NCBI RefSeq assembly: GCF_000513115.1
Contig: NZ_BAUU01000024.1
Coordinates: 1 to 64,000 of the forward strand
Reading direction: 5' to 3'
From: Halalkalibacter hemicellulosilyticusJCM 9152
GTDB lineage: Bacteria; Bacillota; Bacilli; Bacillales; Bacillaceae_D
Length of the DNA: 64,000 bases
In this document: in pieces, positions 42,951-54,500 of the stretch
How positions within the stretch are numbered: the first letter of the stretch is position 1
Layout of the letters: each line of letters opens with the position of its first letter
Notes under the pieces: model-generated
Databases searched by the model: none
Told to the model about the DNA's origin: nothing
What the model saw: only the letters and a program-made list of their open reading frames with translations
Position numbers and translations under genes: made by a program

Positions 42951-44738
42951 TTAACTGTTCATTTTTCTCCATAATGTTGACCGATTAAGTCCTAATCTCT
43001 TAGCTGCTTTGGATTGATTATTGTTTTCTTGGAGATATACTTCCGAGATGATATCCTTTTCAATTTTCTCCATCGGTTGATGTATATTAACGGGGAAAAA
43101 CGATTGATTGCCATATGCGCGTTCTTTCTGAATCGTTTTTAGGGTGTGCTCTACATCATGAATGTAGACGTCGTTTGTTTGTTTGACTAATTGTTTGATA
43201 GCTAGTCTAAGTTCAACCATGTTTTCATACCAAGGATGGTTCTCTAATCGCTCCATCGCTTTATCATCAACACCAATTACTTGTTTCCCATATTGCTCAT
43301 TAAAGTACAGAATAAATGTACGAACAAAGTGAGCTAACCTTTCCGTTCGTTTTCTTAAAGGTAGAAAGTAAAAGAGTTGATTTCGTACTTGTTCTGCAAG
43401 CTGTGTATCTAAGCCTGATTGTTCTTTTTCTAATAAATCGCGATCACCAACGAAAGAAAAGACTGTTTGGAAAGAGGCACCGGCTATCGCTTCGGACAAT
43501 CTTTTTTGCTGGTTTTTCGACAGTTTTTCTATGTTGCAGAAATGAACAATATTTCTCTCTTGAAAGGTTTTAAGTAATTTGATTACGCGATTAAACGTAC
43601 TCGTTTGGGGTTGGTGAAACCGAATTTCTGTAATGGTTTCAAAGGATTCGGCCGCTTTATCTAAAAGGATTTTGAGAAACATTCGTTTGCCTGTACCACG
43701 CTCACCTAAAATCGTGAAGGGAGAACGTGTACCGCGGTTTATGATCTCTTCCAGTGCTGTCGTATACATAGGGTCGATTGAAATGAGCTGTGGGACACTC
43801 TCCATATTCGGATCAGAGAAAATAATGTCCACTTCAGCATCGCCATTAGAATGGTAACGGCTAAGTTCAACATAATGGTAGGGTGTTAAATCTGAATCGC
43901 TCACTCTCCCAATGTTCATAAGATAAGGCGGTTTAAATTGATTGTCCTCAATGAAGAAGTGGACGGGAACACCTTGAAAATCATCCTCAAAAACAATGGA
44001 GGATGGATGATAAATGGTGAAAAAGTTGAGCTTTTTTATGTGTGAGTCGAGCTGCCTTTTCAATGCTGTGTTTGCGAAATGTAGCTGTCCATTTAGCTTA
44101 ATAAGAGCCACAGGGTTAGTTAGTTGATTCAGTAAATGATGATATACCTCGGCTTGTGAAGAGTGTTTTTTGATTTCCGATTTTAATGTTCTTGCCTTTT
44201 GGAAGGCTTCTTCAACAGATTCTTTCCCTGAAGTAATCAGAACGCCTTGCAACCCTAGCGAAGTTGCGAGCCTGATTGTTACTGCGTCACCTACGATAAT
44301 GTATATTCCGAGTTTTTGTAGCTCCTTTAGCGTGTCCATCACGTCAGCTTCTTTCTGAACGACACGATATTCTACGTCAATTTGGATAACGGAGGATACA
44401 GCTTTAAAGCTATGAATGACGTTTTCAAAGCCGACCATTCCGATTTTTACATTGTAGCTTTTTAATAATGTTAAGATTCGTAAGATGTCATAGCCTGAGA
44501 TACTAATATCAATGACAGGTATGTTTGTATTTTTTCTGAGAAGGTTGGCAGTTCCTCCTCTACTAATAATAACGTCGAAGTCTTCACCTGCTTTTGCGTA
44601 ATCATCGAGCAATGATTTACTTTGATCTAAATCAGCAATGTGGCTTTTTATGGTAAAATCACTTAATTGCTGTTGCATAGATTGAATAAGCTCTGCAAGC
44701 CCCTTGTAAGGTGCGATAAGAAGTACTTTTGTTTTCAT
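42951..44738 (-). CDS. PrpR_N-type transcriptional regulator with degenerate AAA+ domain
   Basis: The 595-residue protein has a PrpR_N sensor domain (about 1-180: DVIISRGGTANLLRK, IPVIDISISGYDILR), a PAS-like segment, an AAA+ remnant with Walker A GERGTGKRM (about 345), and a Fis-type HTH at the end (NQSKAAKRLGLNRSTLWRKM). The GAFTGA loop needed to contact sigma-54 is absent and the Walker B region (IVHFCNIEKL) lacks the usual DE. It therefore likely works with ordinary sigma-A promoters, consistent with the -35/-10 at the operon. It should sense the operon's sugar acid. Confidence 0.85.
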   Translation of the reverse strand: MKTKVLLIAPYKGLAELIQSMQQQLSDFTIKSHIADLDQSKSLLDDYAKAGEDFDVIISRGGTANLLRKNTNIPVIDISISGYDILRILTLLKSYNVKIGMVGFENVIHSFKAVSSVIQIDVEYRVVQKEADVMDTLKELQKLGIYIIVGDAVTIRLATSLGLQGVLITSGKESVEEAFQKARTLKSEIKKHSSQAEVYHHLLNQLTNPVALIKLNGQLHFANTALKRQLDSHIKKLNFFTIYHPSSIVFEDDFQGVPVHFFIEDNQFKPPYLMNIGRVSDSDLTPYHYVELSRYHSNGDAEVDIIFSDPNMESVPQLISIDPMYTTALEEIINRGTRSPFTILGERGTGKRMFLKILLDKAAESFETITEIRFHQPQTSTFNRVIKLLKTFQERNIVHFCNIEKLSKNQQKRLSEAIAGASFQTVFSFVGDRDLLEKEQSGLDTQLAEQVRNQLFYFLPLRKRTERLAHFVRTFILYFNEQYGKQVIGVDDKAMERLENHPWYENMVELRLAIKQLVKQTNDVYIHDVEHTLKTIQKERAYGNQSFFPVNIHQPMEKIEKDIISEVYLQENNNQSKAAKRLGLNRSTLWRKMNS

Positions 44739-45091
44739 TTCAGACCTCCTGTTGCATATTTAGGCAATTATTGTTTTATATATAGATAATTTCAATTATA
44801 CATAAAAGATGTTTTAAAATATAGTGAAAGCGGTTAATAGTTCGCGACATAATGAAATTTCTATCTCATAATGAAAGGCGGGTATGATCATGGCTACTAT
44901 CTTCCTTTTTCTTCAAGTGTTAAGAATACAGTCAATTCATTACAACCTAGGTAGTGTCGATTCATCTAACGCCAGTGCTTGTCCCCTCTCTTGAAGAAAG
45001 AAATTATTGATGTATAGATTCACCTATACCTTCGATAGAAAAAATGGTAGGATATTGCTAATATAGAATGAATAGATTATGGGTGAATGCG
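44739..45091. other. divergent intergenic region
   Basis: This 353-bp region lies between the minus-strand PrpR_N gene and the plus-strand response-regulator gene. It must hold both promoters. It is AT-rich near 44760-44830, but I found no operator or repeat I could defend. Confidence 0.5.
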
Positions 45092-46207
45092 ATGATACGT
45101 GCTGTACTAATAGATGATGAACCGTTGGCAATTCAGCTACTTCAAAGTAAGTTGGAAGCGACCAAGGAATATGAAATTGTTGGCACATATGCTTCAGAAA
45201 GTGAGTTACGAGCGAAAGTAGACGATCTAGATTTTGATGTTGCATTTATTGACATTAATTTAAAGGTGACGAGTGGGATGGATCTTGCTGAATTTCTGCT
45301 TTCGAAAATGGATAACCTACAAGTCGTATTTGTGACATCCTATGAAGAGTATGCGGTGAGAGCGTTTGAACTGCATGCGGTTGATTATTTATTGAAGCCA
45401 GTATTGGATGAACGATTAATTAAGACGACGAAACGATTGAAGGAGGCGATGGTCCTCCTCCATTCTGAAGCTCGTGAGGTGGTGCACGAACCTGTTCGCA
45501 TTTACAGTTTTCTAGAATTAATGGTGTATCGTCATAAGGAGCTTGTGAATTGGAAGACGGGCAAGGTGAAGGAATTGTTTGCTTATTTGTTTACGTATCA
45601 TGAGCAATATGTGGATCGTGATTTGATAATTGAAGCATTATGGCCAGATGAAGATTATAAGAAGTCTAAGATCCATTTGCATACGTGTGTGTACCATTTG
45701 CGGAAGCTTCTGCAGTCATTAGGGTTTCATCAGGCGATTTCCTTCTCGGATAAATGTTATTCACTGTCTCTCATTAACGTTCAAAATGATGTTGATGAAT
45801 GGCAAGCTTTAATGAGTGAATTTGACCGTGACCCGGATAGGTTTTCGATTCACCAATTTGACCGTGTTCTACACTTGTACAGAGGGAAATACTTAGAGCG
45901 GAATGATTATGATTGGGCGAGAGATCGATCTTTTACGTATCAGTATAAGATGGACCAGTTTTTAAACGTCATGAAGAAGAAATACAAGGAGCAGCACGAA
46001 AGAGCATTAAAATGTATAATGCTTCTTTCTGAAGAAGACCCATATTCGGAGGAGTTGCTGAAGGAAGAGCTTGATCATTTGCGGGCAATGGGTCAAGTAG
46101 CAGAAGCGAAAGCGAGATACCATGAATTTAGTTTGAGGTTAAGGAGTGACCTTGGTCTTGAGACTTCTGACTCTCTAATGAGTTATTACCGCACATATTT
46201 TCAATGA
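45092..46207 (+). CDS. response regulator with REC and BTAD/SARP-like output domain, paralogue 1
   Basis: The protein is 371 residues from the ATG at 45092 (MIRAVLIDDEPLAIQLL); upstream codons lack an SD. The receiver domain (1-120) has the acidic pair DDE, phosphoacceptor Asp in VAFIDINLKVTSG and Lys in DYLLKPV. A winged-helix DNA-binding part (KVKELFAYLFTYHEQYVDRDLIIEALWPDED) and a C-terminal bacterial transcriptional activation domain (about 240-370) follow. It is one of two similar regulators upstream of the giant surface protein; the hybrid kinase at 58958 is a likely partner. Confidence 0.9.
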   Translation: MIRAVLIDDEPLAIQLLQSKLEATKEYEIVGTYASESELRAKVDDLDFDVAFIDINLKVTSGMDLAEFLLSKMDNLQVVFVTSYEEYAVRAFELHAVDYLLKPVLDERLIKTTKRLKEAMVLLHSEAREVVHEPVRIYSFLELMVYRHKELVNWKTGKVKELFAYLFTYHEQYVDRDLIIEALWPDEDYKKSKIHLHTCVYHLRKLLQSLGFHQAISFSDKCYSLSLINVQNDVDEWQALMSEFDRDPDRFSIHQFDRVLHLYRGKYLERNDYDWARDRSFTYQYKMDQFLNVMKKKYKEQHERALKCIMLLSEEDPYSEELLKEELDHLRAMGQVAEAKARYHEFSLRLRSDLGLETSDSLMSYYRTYFQ

Positions 46208-46639
46208 TGAAACAATGAACGAGAGGCTAGGACAAAAGTGGTTTAACTAAAAGAAAAGCCGGGCAATGATAGATGGTGGACGTAAACCGCTCCTGAAATA
46301 TACTTCGCTTTCCGCGGGAAGCCGGTGAGCCTCCTAGTGCTCGCACTGCGGGGTCTCATTCTTGGCTTTCCATCCCGCAGGAGTCTGCGTATATTTCATC
46401 CGCTACGTGTATCTTTTGTTCGGGTTTCCCAGATAGACACTTTAGTTAAGTCCTAGTCTCTTTCGTGATGATGTTCTTAGATGAATGCTCACTTTGGTAA
46501 AAGGCAGGCCCTTTCGAATTGGACCTTTCGACACTGTTATCTACCAACACAGATTCCGAAATAAACGATAAGGAATAGAATGGGCACAGACACAATGATT
46601 ACATAACGACTAAGAGGCTTACAGGTAGGTGGGGTAATA
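46208..46639. other. intergenic region between the two response-regulator genes
   Basis: Contains the MITE-like element 46223-46460. The remaining ~180 bp before the second regulator probably hold its promoter. No ORF is supported. Confidence 0.6.
46223..46460. repeat. MITE-like structured element between the response-regulator genes
   Basis: Terminal inverted repeats GAGGCTAGGAC (46223-46233) and GTCCTAGTCTC (46450-46460), with TTTAACTAAA/TTTAGTTAA just inside. The interior is a long imperfect palindrome from GAAATATAC (46295) to GTATATTTC (46397), with CCGCGGGA/TCCCGC arms and TGCTCGCACTGCGGGGTCTC. Similar CGCTTTCCGCGGG elements are, to my knowledge, widespread in Bacillus intergenic DNA. 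Confidence 0.8.
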
Positions 46640-47746
46640 ATGATAAGAGCGATTCTAATAGATGATGAGCCACTTGCGATTCAAGTGTTAGAAAGAAAGC
46701 TTGAAGAGACAGGAGAATATGAAATTGTGGCGACCTTTCAATCAGAACTGGAATGGAAGGGAAGCATAGATGATCTGCAGTACGATGTGGCCTTTGTTGA
46801 TATTCAATTGGTTGGCAGTAACGGACTTAACCTCGTTAGGGAGATGCAAGCTACAAATAAGGAGTCATTATGCATCTTTGTGACGGCGTATGAGGAGTAT
46901 GCGGTGAACGCATTTGAAATCAATGTCCTTGATTATTTATTGAAACCCGTCTCAACAAATCGACTTAAGACAACGACTGAACGGATACATAATGAGCTGG
47001 AGCTACGTGGGTTAAAGGCTATGGAGGAAAAAGCTCATTCAATACAAATTAACCTTTTTCAAGAGTTTTCCGTCTATTACGAAAAGAAGCTAGTTCATTG
47101 GAAAACGAGCAAAGTAAAGGAATTATTTGCCTATTTACTTACGTATCACAATCAATATGTTGAACGAGATATGATCATTGAAGCACTATGGCCTGGCGAA
47201 GATTATCAAAAGTCTAAAAGGCATTTACATACGTGTATGTATCACTTGAGAAAAAAACTCAAATCGATCGGCTTTGATCATGCGGTTACGTTTTTGGATA
47301 AACGTTATTTACTTCAGATAGAGACGTCTACTGACGTTGATGAATGGAAAAAGGCAATGAACGATTTACATGAACAACCGGATTCGGTTGAACCATTTAA
47401 TCGTGTATTAACCTTGTATACGGGGAAATATTTGGAGCGTGATGATTATGAGTGGGCGAAGGAGCGTATGCAGGCTCATCACTTTCAAATGATAAGCGTG
47501 ATGGTGAAGATGAAGAACTATTACTCTGATAGAGAGCAATTGGAGGAAACGAGTCAATGCTTGAATGTTCTGATGAAAGAAGACCCTTATTCTGAGGAGT
47601 TGGTTCAAGAAATGATGGGCATTCTCAGACGAATGGGACGGCGGGCAGATGCGGTTTCGCTGTACGAGGCATTTGCGGAGCGCCTGCAGACCGACCTGCA
47701 GCTTAAGCCGTCTGCTAGATTGAGGGCTTTTTCTAAAGGGATTTAG
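46640..47746 (+). CDS. response regulator with REC and BTAD/SARP-like output domain, paralogue 2
   Basis: The 368-residue protein is a close paralogue of the preceding regulator. The receiver has IDDEPLAIQVL, VAFVDIQLVGSNG (phosphoacceptor Asp) and DYLLKPVS. The DNA-binding part has VKELFAYLLTYHNQYVERDMIIEALWPGEDY and a C-terminal BTAD helical array follows. GGTGGGG precedes the ATG. The pair probably arose by tandem duplication and may respond to the same kinase with different targets. Confidence 0.9.
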   Translation: MIRAILIDDEPLAIQVLERKLEETGEYEIVATFQSELEWKGSIDDLQYDVAFVDIQLVGSNGLNLVREMQATNKESLCIFVTAYEEYAVNAFEINVLDYLLKPVSTNRLKTTTERIHNELELRGLKAMEEKAHSIQINLFQEFSVYYEKKLVHWKTSKVKELFAYLLTYHNQYVERDMIIEALWPGEDYQKSKRHLHTCMYHLRKKLKSIGFDHAVTFLDKRYLLQIETSTDVDEWKKAMNDLHEQPDSVEPFNRVLTLYTGKYLERDDYEWAKERMQAHHFQMISVMVKMKNYYSDREQLEETSQCLNVLMKEDPYSEELVQEMMGILRRMGRRADAVSLYEAFAERLQTDLQLKPSARLRAFSKGI

Positions 47747-47768
47747 GTAAGACGTGTGACTGAAATTA

Positions 47769-47813
47769 ATAGGGTTATTCTAAAAGGTTGTTACGCTTTT
47801 AGGATAACCCTAT
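47769..47813 (+). terminator. hairpin after the second response-regulator gene
   Basis: An 18-bp stem pairs 47769-47786 (ATAGGGTTATTCTAAAAG) with 47796-47813, with one wobble. The T-run is weak. Confidence 0.65.
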
Positions 47814-48045
47814 TGGCGTTTCTAATGCATGCTTTGTGCTGAGAATAGGCGCGAGATTCATGAATGACATTTTCCATGGAATCGGAGATCACACTTTAGA
47901 AGGATGACCTATTTATGTAGAAATGGCGAATGAGGACGCTTGTATAATAGATAAACACAAAATTCCTAATAATGAATCTATCGTACTAGGGATCTTATAG
48001 AAGAATGTATGATTTGTATAGAATTTCATGAAATAAGGACTTAAG

Positions 48046-48080
48046 AAACCTTTCCATAGTAATGACATGGAAAGGTTTTT
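48046..48080 (+). terminator. orphan intrinsic terminator
   Basis: AAACCTTTCCAT (48046-48057) pairs with ATGGAAAGGTTT (48067-48078), followed by T residues. No ORF precedes it. A TATAAT at 47943-47948 lies about 100 bases upstream, so a small RNA of about 120 nucleotides is possible. Confidence 0.75.
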
Positions 48081-48394
48081 CGTGGTTAAGAACGATCAAA
48101 TAGTGATAGATTGTGAATTCACATATCAGGTTTAAGTGATTTTTAAGCGTCCGTTGATAAAGTAGGTGAGTAAAAAAATAAAAGAATAGGTGGTGATCAA
48201 CGTCCATGCTTATGCGGTTATCGAAGGTAGCGATTGAATGATACGTATGAGTGAAGATGGTGCACCATGGAAAAGACAACAACTAAACATGACCGGTGAC
48301 TTACTGTTTGGATGAGGATAGAACATTCTGAAGTGTAAGACAATCTAGGGTGCTTAAAGGGGATGGAGATTTGGATCACCTTACATGATTGTCG

Positions 48395-48507
48395 AGGCCA
48401 TTGAAAATGTAACAGTGGCTCCACTCATTGCAAGTCAAAACAGGGCAAAGACTGCACTTGTTATTTAAAGACCACTAAACAATGAACATCACATTTTAGT
48501 GGTCTCT
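48395..48507 (+). repeat. decayed copy of the 168-bp hairpin-ended repeat
   Basis: GGCCATTGAAAATGT, TGGCTCCACTCATTGC, GGGCAAAGACTGCAC and the hairpin GACCACTAAA...TTTTAGTGGTC follow the order found at 42762, with internal deletions. Confidence 0.65.
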
Positions 48508-48567
48508 TTGAGAAGTGTTGGTCTACATAGTACGAGAAAAATGATTGAAGAGAGGGATAGGATCATA

Positions 48568-51500
48568 ATGAAAAAAATCTTAAACGTGCTGCTGATTGTT
48601 GTATTAGTACTGCAGACAATGACTGGTAGTATTATGTTGCCGTCATTTGCTGCGGCTAATGACGATGAGGAAACGATCTTTCAGGCAGTGACAATAACGG
48701 ATGTGGACGGTAATGAAATCGGTGTAGATGAATCAAGCGAGCAGGATGTCATCGTGCATGTTGATTGGTCTATTCAAGGTCTAGAAGTGAGTGAAGGGTA
48801 TCAAGAAGCATTAAGCTTACCAGACGAGCTTGTCATAGCACATGATCAGACCGTTGAATTGATCTTTGAAGAGCAAGAAGTCGGTATCGTTCATGTGAGT
48901 GACGATCAAACGGTTACAGTGACATTCCATGAAGTGATTGAAGAAATGCCTGGAGCGGAAGGGTCGTTTGATTTCGAGGCTGTCTTTGTTCCAGCAACAA
49001 CAGAAGACGTAGAAACAATCGATGAGGAAGTTGAGGAATCTTTAGAAAGTGAATTAGCAGAAGACGAAGAAATGACTGAAGAAGACGCTGAGGAAGTGGA
49101 ACATTCAGAAGAGGTAACAGAAGACGCGGATGAAGCAGAAGCGCCGAAAGAGGAAGCTGAGGGTGACGAGTCAGAAAGTGACTTACATAGCTCTTCGATG
49201 TCTACGATGAGTGGTGCAGGAGAAATTACGGAGAACATTATTACGGGTGTTACGTTAAGTATAGGTGAAGGTGAAGAATTAGAACCACTTGAGGATGGAG
49301 ACTTGATTGTTGTTAAATATCCATATGAAGAAAAAAAATATGAGTTAGTATATGAGTTTGAGTTACCGAATAATCATGGATATGGTGCTGGTGCGATATA
49401 CACAATTGAAGTACCGGAGATGTTTGAGATTCCGCAAATACATGTAGATGAGGCTATAGATTTAGCGCGTGTGGATGGAGTTGTTTTTGGTAAATTCCAT
49501 ACGGACGGTAATAACGTGATCATTACATTTAATGAAAATATCGAAGAGCGCTCTGATATTAGAGGTGAGATAGAGCTTAGCTCTAATTTCGACGCTGATT
49601 ATGATGGGGTAGCTGATGGAGATGTCATTACTTTTCCGATTGGAGGGGAAGATACGTTAGAGTTCCCGATTAAGTTTATTCGACATGCGAATGCGATTGA
49701 TAAACAAGGTGTGGGTAATAGAGGTTACAATACTGAAACGATTACATGGACCGTAGATGTTAACAAAAATTTACAAGAGATTGAGAATGCGACCTTGACT
49801 GATGTGATTGAAGAAGGGGATCATTCATTTGTTGATGGTTCATTACGAGTGTATGAGTTAGTGATGAATGCGAATGGGACAGTGGACGAGGCGATCGAAA
49901 TAACGATGGATCACGATTTTGAAGTATCGGCGTTTCCAGAGTTAGAGCTAGGGTTTATCGATTCTGCCTACCGCTTTGTCTATGAAACGGAAATCAATGA
50001 TGATACTGGTACTACGTATCGAAATAACGCAACATTAGATGGGGATCATATGGATCTTCCCTCTACTACAAACGCATCAGTGGTTGTTACTCGTGGTCAA
50101 CCACTTGAGAAAGATTCGATCGATTATGATAATGTTTCCCAAACGATCACGTGGGAAGTGAGATATAATTTTGATGAGAAGGCTATATCACAAGGTGATG
50201 CGAAGCTGACCGATGTGTTTGGTGATGACAATCAACAGTTAATTGAGGGTAGCTTTGAGGTTATCGCTGTTGAAATTGATCCAGATACAGGAGATGAAAT
50301 AGGGGAATCGGTGGTTAGTCCAAGTGATTATGAAATTACCGAAACATCAGAAGGATTTGAACTTCAATTTAATAATGACATTAACCAAGCTTATAGAATT
50401 GTTTATCAAACGACAGCGATTGATCGTGTAGCAGAAAATGTTAATGTTATGAATACCATATCAGATGAATTCGAAAATGATTCAAGCGCTGAACAATCGA
50501 TTAGCCAAGGGATCTTCATTAAATCTCACGACTCTACCGATTATGCATCAAAGGAAACGAATTGGTCGATTGTGATTAATCGTGATGAGCATGTGATGGA
50601 AAATGTCGTGTTCAGAGATACATTGCCAGTAGGGTTCACTTTAGAGGATATTGACGTGAATCATGGAGATTATGACTATGATTATAATGAAGGGACTAGA
50701 GAAATAGTCATTACGTTTAATGGCACGATTACAGAGCAAGTAACTATTCATTATACGACTTCAATCGATTTTGATGTTGCAGATAGAAGTAGCAACCATA
50801 CGAATAACGCCCATTTGGAGTGGATTCCTGAAGGCGAGGAAGACACTGTGGAGCGGACAGCTACAGCAACGTTTACGCCTGATGATTATACGCAGGATAA
50901 TGGCTTTAAACATGGTTCTTACAATTTAGAAACGAAAGAGATTACGTGGACGATTGGTGTGAACTATAACAACGAAACACTTGATGGTGTGGTTATTGAA
51001 GACTTTATTTTAGGTGATCAGAACTTTGATATTAGTGATGTGCGAATTTATGAAATGGAGTTAACAGAAGGTGAGAATGACTATGGGGTTGGTGCTGATG
51101 TAACGGGTGATTTTGATATTAACCCAGCAAGTGGCCCTGAGGATGAAGATGGCTTTACGGTTTCTTTAGGTGATATTACAGGACCGTATATCATTGAATA
51201 TACAACAAATCTTGTGGGTGAACATGTTGCAGCGACATACAATAATGAAGCGGTCGTTTCAAGTGACAACAAAGATCCCATAGAGTTGGGAGCTACTGTG
51301 AATCCAACTTACGGTGGAGAGTACGTTAACAAGAGAGGTCAGCAAAACACTGATAACGGTCGAATTGTCAATTGGTCGATTGATCTAAACTTTAGTCAAT
51401 CGAGAGTGATAGACTATGAAATTGTTGATATGCTAAGTGCAAACCAAACGATTAGACAAGAGACATTTACTGTATATGGAACAACGGTGAATGGTAATAG

Positions 51501-54500
51501 TATCGTTAAAGATGAATCTACAGTATTAGAAGAAGGTACCGATTACGAGGTAGAGTTTACAGAGGATGAGGATACAGGACAGGAATCTTTTACACTCATA
51601 TTTACGCGTGAAATTGAAGAAGCGTATATGTTAGAATATGACAGTTATATCTTGTATGAAGGCGATGGAAACTATAGGAACTCAGCCAATGTAAGCGGAG
51701 AGATCCCTGGTGATGAGACGCAAACAAGTGATAATGTAGACACGAGCATTTCCTTCAATAATATATCAGGTAGTATTACTGGTGAGGTTGGCTCATTGCA
51801 AATTACGAAAGTAGATGCGGAAGATGAGAATGTAACACTCGAAGGTGCTGTGTTTGAACTGTGGGATGAATTTGGTGAAGTGTTATTAAAGACAGCTGAG
51901 ACAGATGAAGACGGGATTGCTACGTTTACGAATTTACTGTATGCGGACTATCAGTTAAAAGAAACAGAAGCACCAGAATTTTATGTTGTTGGCATTGAAG
52001 ATCAACAACAGGTTACGGTCAATGATGAAACTGTAGCAGATGGCATAACGATCGAAAATGAAAAGATCAAACAACATTTTGAGCTTACTAAGGTTGATGA
52101 TGTTGATGGGACGCCATTAGAAGGCGTTGAGTTTGAACTGTATCAAGGTTCATATCCTGATGGAACTTTGGTTGCTGAAACGTATATAACGAATTCAGAA
52201 GGTGAAATTCTGATTGAACATTTACCAGGTGGAAATGCTGATGAAGGCTTGCCAGCAGGGGATTATTATTTAATTGAAACGGCAGCGAAAGAACATTACG
52301 AACTTTCAACAAATCCGATCATCTTTACGATTAATCAGGATCAGACGGTAGTTACTACTGAAACAGTAGAAAATTCACTGACGCCAGGAAGTCTAATTTT
52401 TGAAAAAGTAGATAGTGAATCAGGTGAACATTTAGAAGGTGCGGTATTTACCTTAGAATATCTTGATTATGATGGAAATGACTATGATACAAGCAGAACA
52501 CTGACGACAGACGATGATGGAAGAGTGGAAGTAGATGATCTAAGACCAGGGAATTACAGACTGACCGAACAAACACCTCCACGTGGCTATGAATTTTCAG
52601 CTGATATAGAGGAAGAGTTTGAGATTGTGGAAAGTCAGACAACTGCAATAGATTTAGGTCAATTTGGTAATGAGGTCAAAACAACGAATCTAACTTTGAC
52701 GAAGGTGGATGCTATAGATAGTAGCATAACTTTAGCAGGTGTTGAGTTTACGTTAAGCTATGTCGGTGATGACTACGTGATTGCTGATCAAGTCGACGAA
52801 ACGGATTCAAATGGCGAAATCACTTTTGAAGACTTGAAGCCAGGAGAGTATCATTTAATCGAAACGGCTGTACCAGATGATTATGGTTACATTCAACATA
52901 GTGATCCTATTCAAGTAACTGTAACGATTGATGATGTTCATGATGAGATAGATGTTGTGCATACAGTTACAAACGACCCTTTCAAAGAGGTTGTTTTAAC
53001 AAAGGTGGATAGTGAATCTGGTACGTCTTTAGCAGGAGCGCTCTTCAATCTATTAGATGAAGAAGGTAACATGATCAGAGAGGATTTAGAAACAAACGCT
53101 CAAGGTGAAATTCGTATTACAGGGCTTGCGCCAGGGGAGTATACGTTTGTCGAGACTCGAGCTCCATTAGGTTATAATATGGGAACTGATAATGACGGAA
53201 CGTTTAGCGTTACAGGTAGCGAAACAGAGACTGAATTAGAGCCAATTCCATTCTCTAACGATATTATTACAGGCTCTGTAGAAATTACTAAAGTAGATGC
53301 TGAAGATAATGATATTCTACTTGAAGGTGTCGCATTTACGTTAGAAAGTGTCGATTTAGTTAATGGTGGGGATCCTGTTTTAGAGACTGGTTTGACAACA
53401 GATGCTGATGGGAAACTAGTCATTGATGACCTTCGTCCAGGAACATACCAATTGACGGAAACAACCGCACACGATGGTTATCAATTACACTGGCAGCAAC
53501 CAATTGAATTTACAATTGACTTAGCTGATGAAGATGGTGTTAGTCATGAACATGAGCTTACTGTTGAAAACTATCAGTTAGTCGACATTGACGTAACAAA
53601 GCAATGGAATGACAATTGGATTGATGATGAGAACGATGCTGAACGTCCAGATTCGATTACAGTCATACTCCTACAAAATGGATCAGAGCTTGACACTCAG
53701 GAAATCGATGAAGAGTCTAACTGGACACATGAATTTACAGGTTTAGATGCAGTTGATTCTGAGGGTGATCCGTATGAGTACACAATCGAGGAACTAGATG
53801 AGAGTGGATACGAATCAGAGATCGAAGGTTCAGTTGAGGACGGATTTGTTATTACGAATACAGCGAAAACGACAAGTCTAGAATTGACAAAGCAAGATTC
53901 CATTAATGGTCAACTCTTAAGTGGAGCTGAATTTACTTTAGAGTATCCAAATGGTACGACCACTCAAGGAACGACAGAGGAAGATGGTACATTAACGTTT
54001 GAAAATTTACAACCGGGTGTATATACGTTAACCGAAACAACAGCACCAGAGGGGTATATTGCAAACAGTACATCAATTGAGATTACCGTATCACTGGATG
54101 ATGTAGAAGGTGAAACGGTTATTACAAGAACGATTACCAATGCCCCGTTTGCGAATGTAACTTTTACTAAAGTAGACGCCGAAACCGAAGTGGTTCTTAC
54201 AGGTGCGGAATTTAAAGTTATTGATGCAGATGGTGAGGATGTTGAAGGATTTACTGATCTTTCAGTAGAAAGCGATGGCACGCTTAGCATTACAGGCTTA
54301 CCAGTCGGAGATTATAAGCTTGTTGAAACAGCAGCACCGACAGGATACGAATTAAGTACGGAAGAAGTTGAATTTACTGTATCAGCGGACGCAGATACAG
54401 AATTAATAGAGTTAGCTGACTTTGACAACGAAATTACTAGAGGCTCTGTTACGTTTACGAAGCTAAATGATGAGAACGAAACATTGGCAGGCATAGAATT

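Larger units (their letters stand above)
47747..48567. other. 820-bp non-coding region before the giant surface protein
   Basis: It holds two terminator-type hairpins (47769 and 48046), an isolated TATAAT (47943) and a decayed 168-bp repeat (48395-48507). No ORF with a ribosome binding site was found. The promoter of the surface-protein gene should lie in its last 200 bp but was not identified. Confidence 0.6.
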
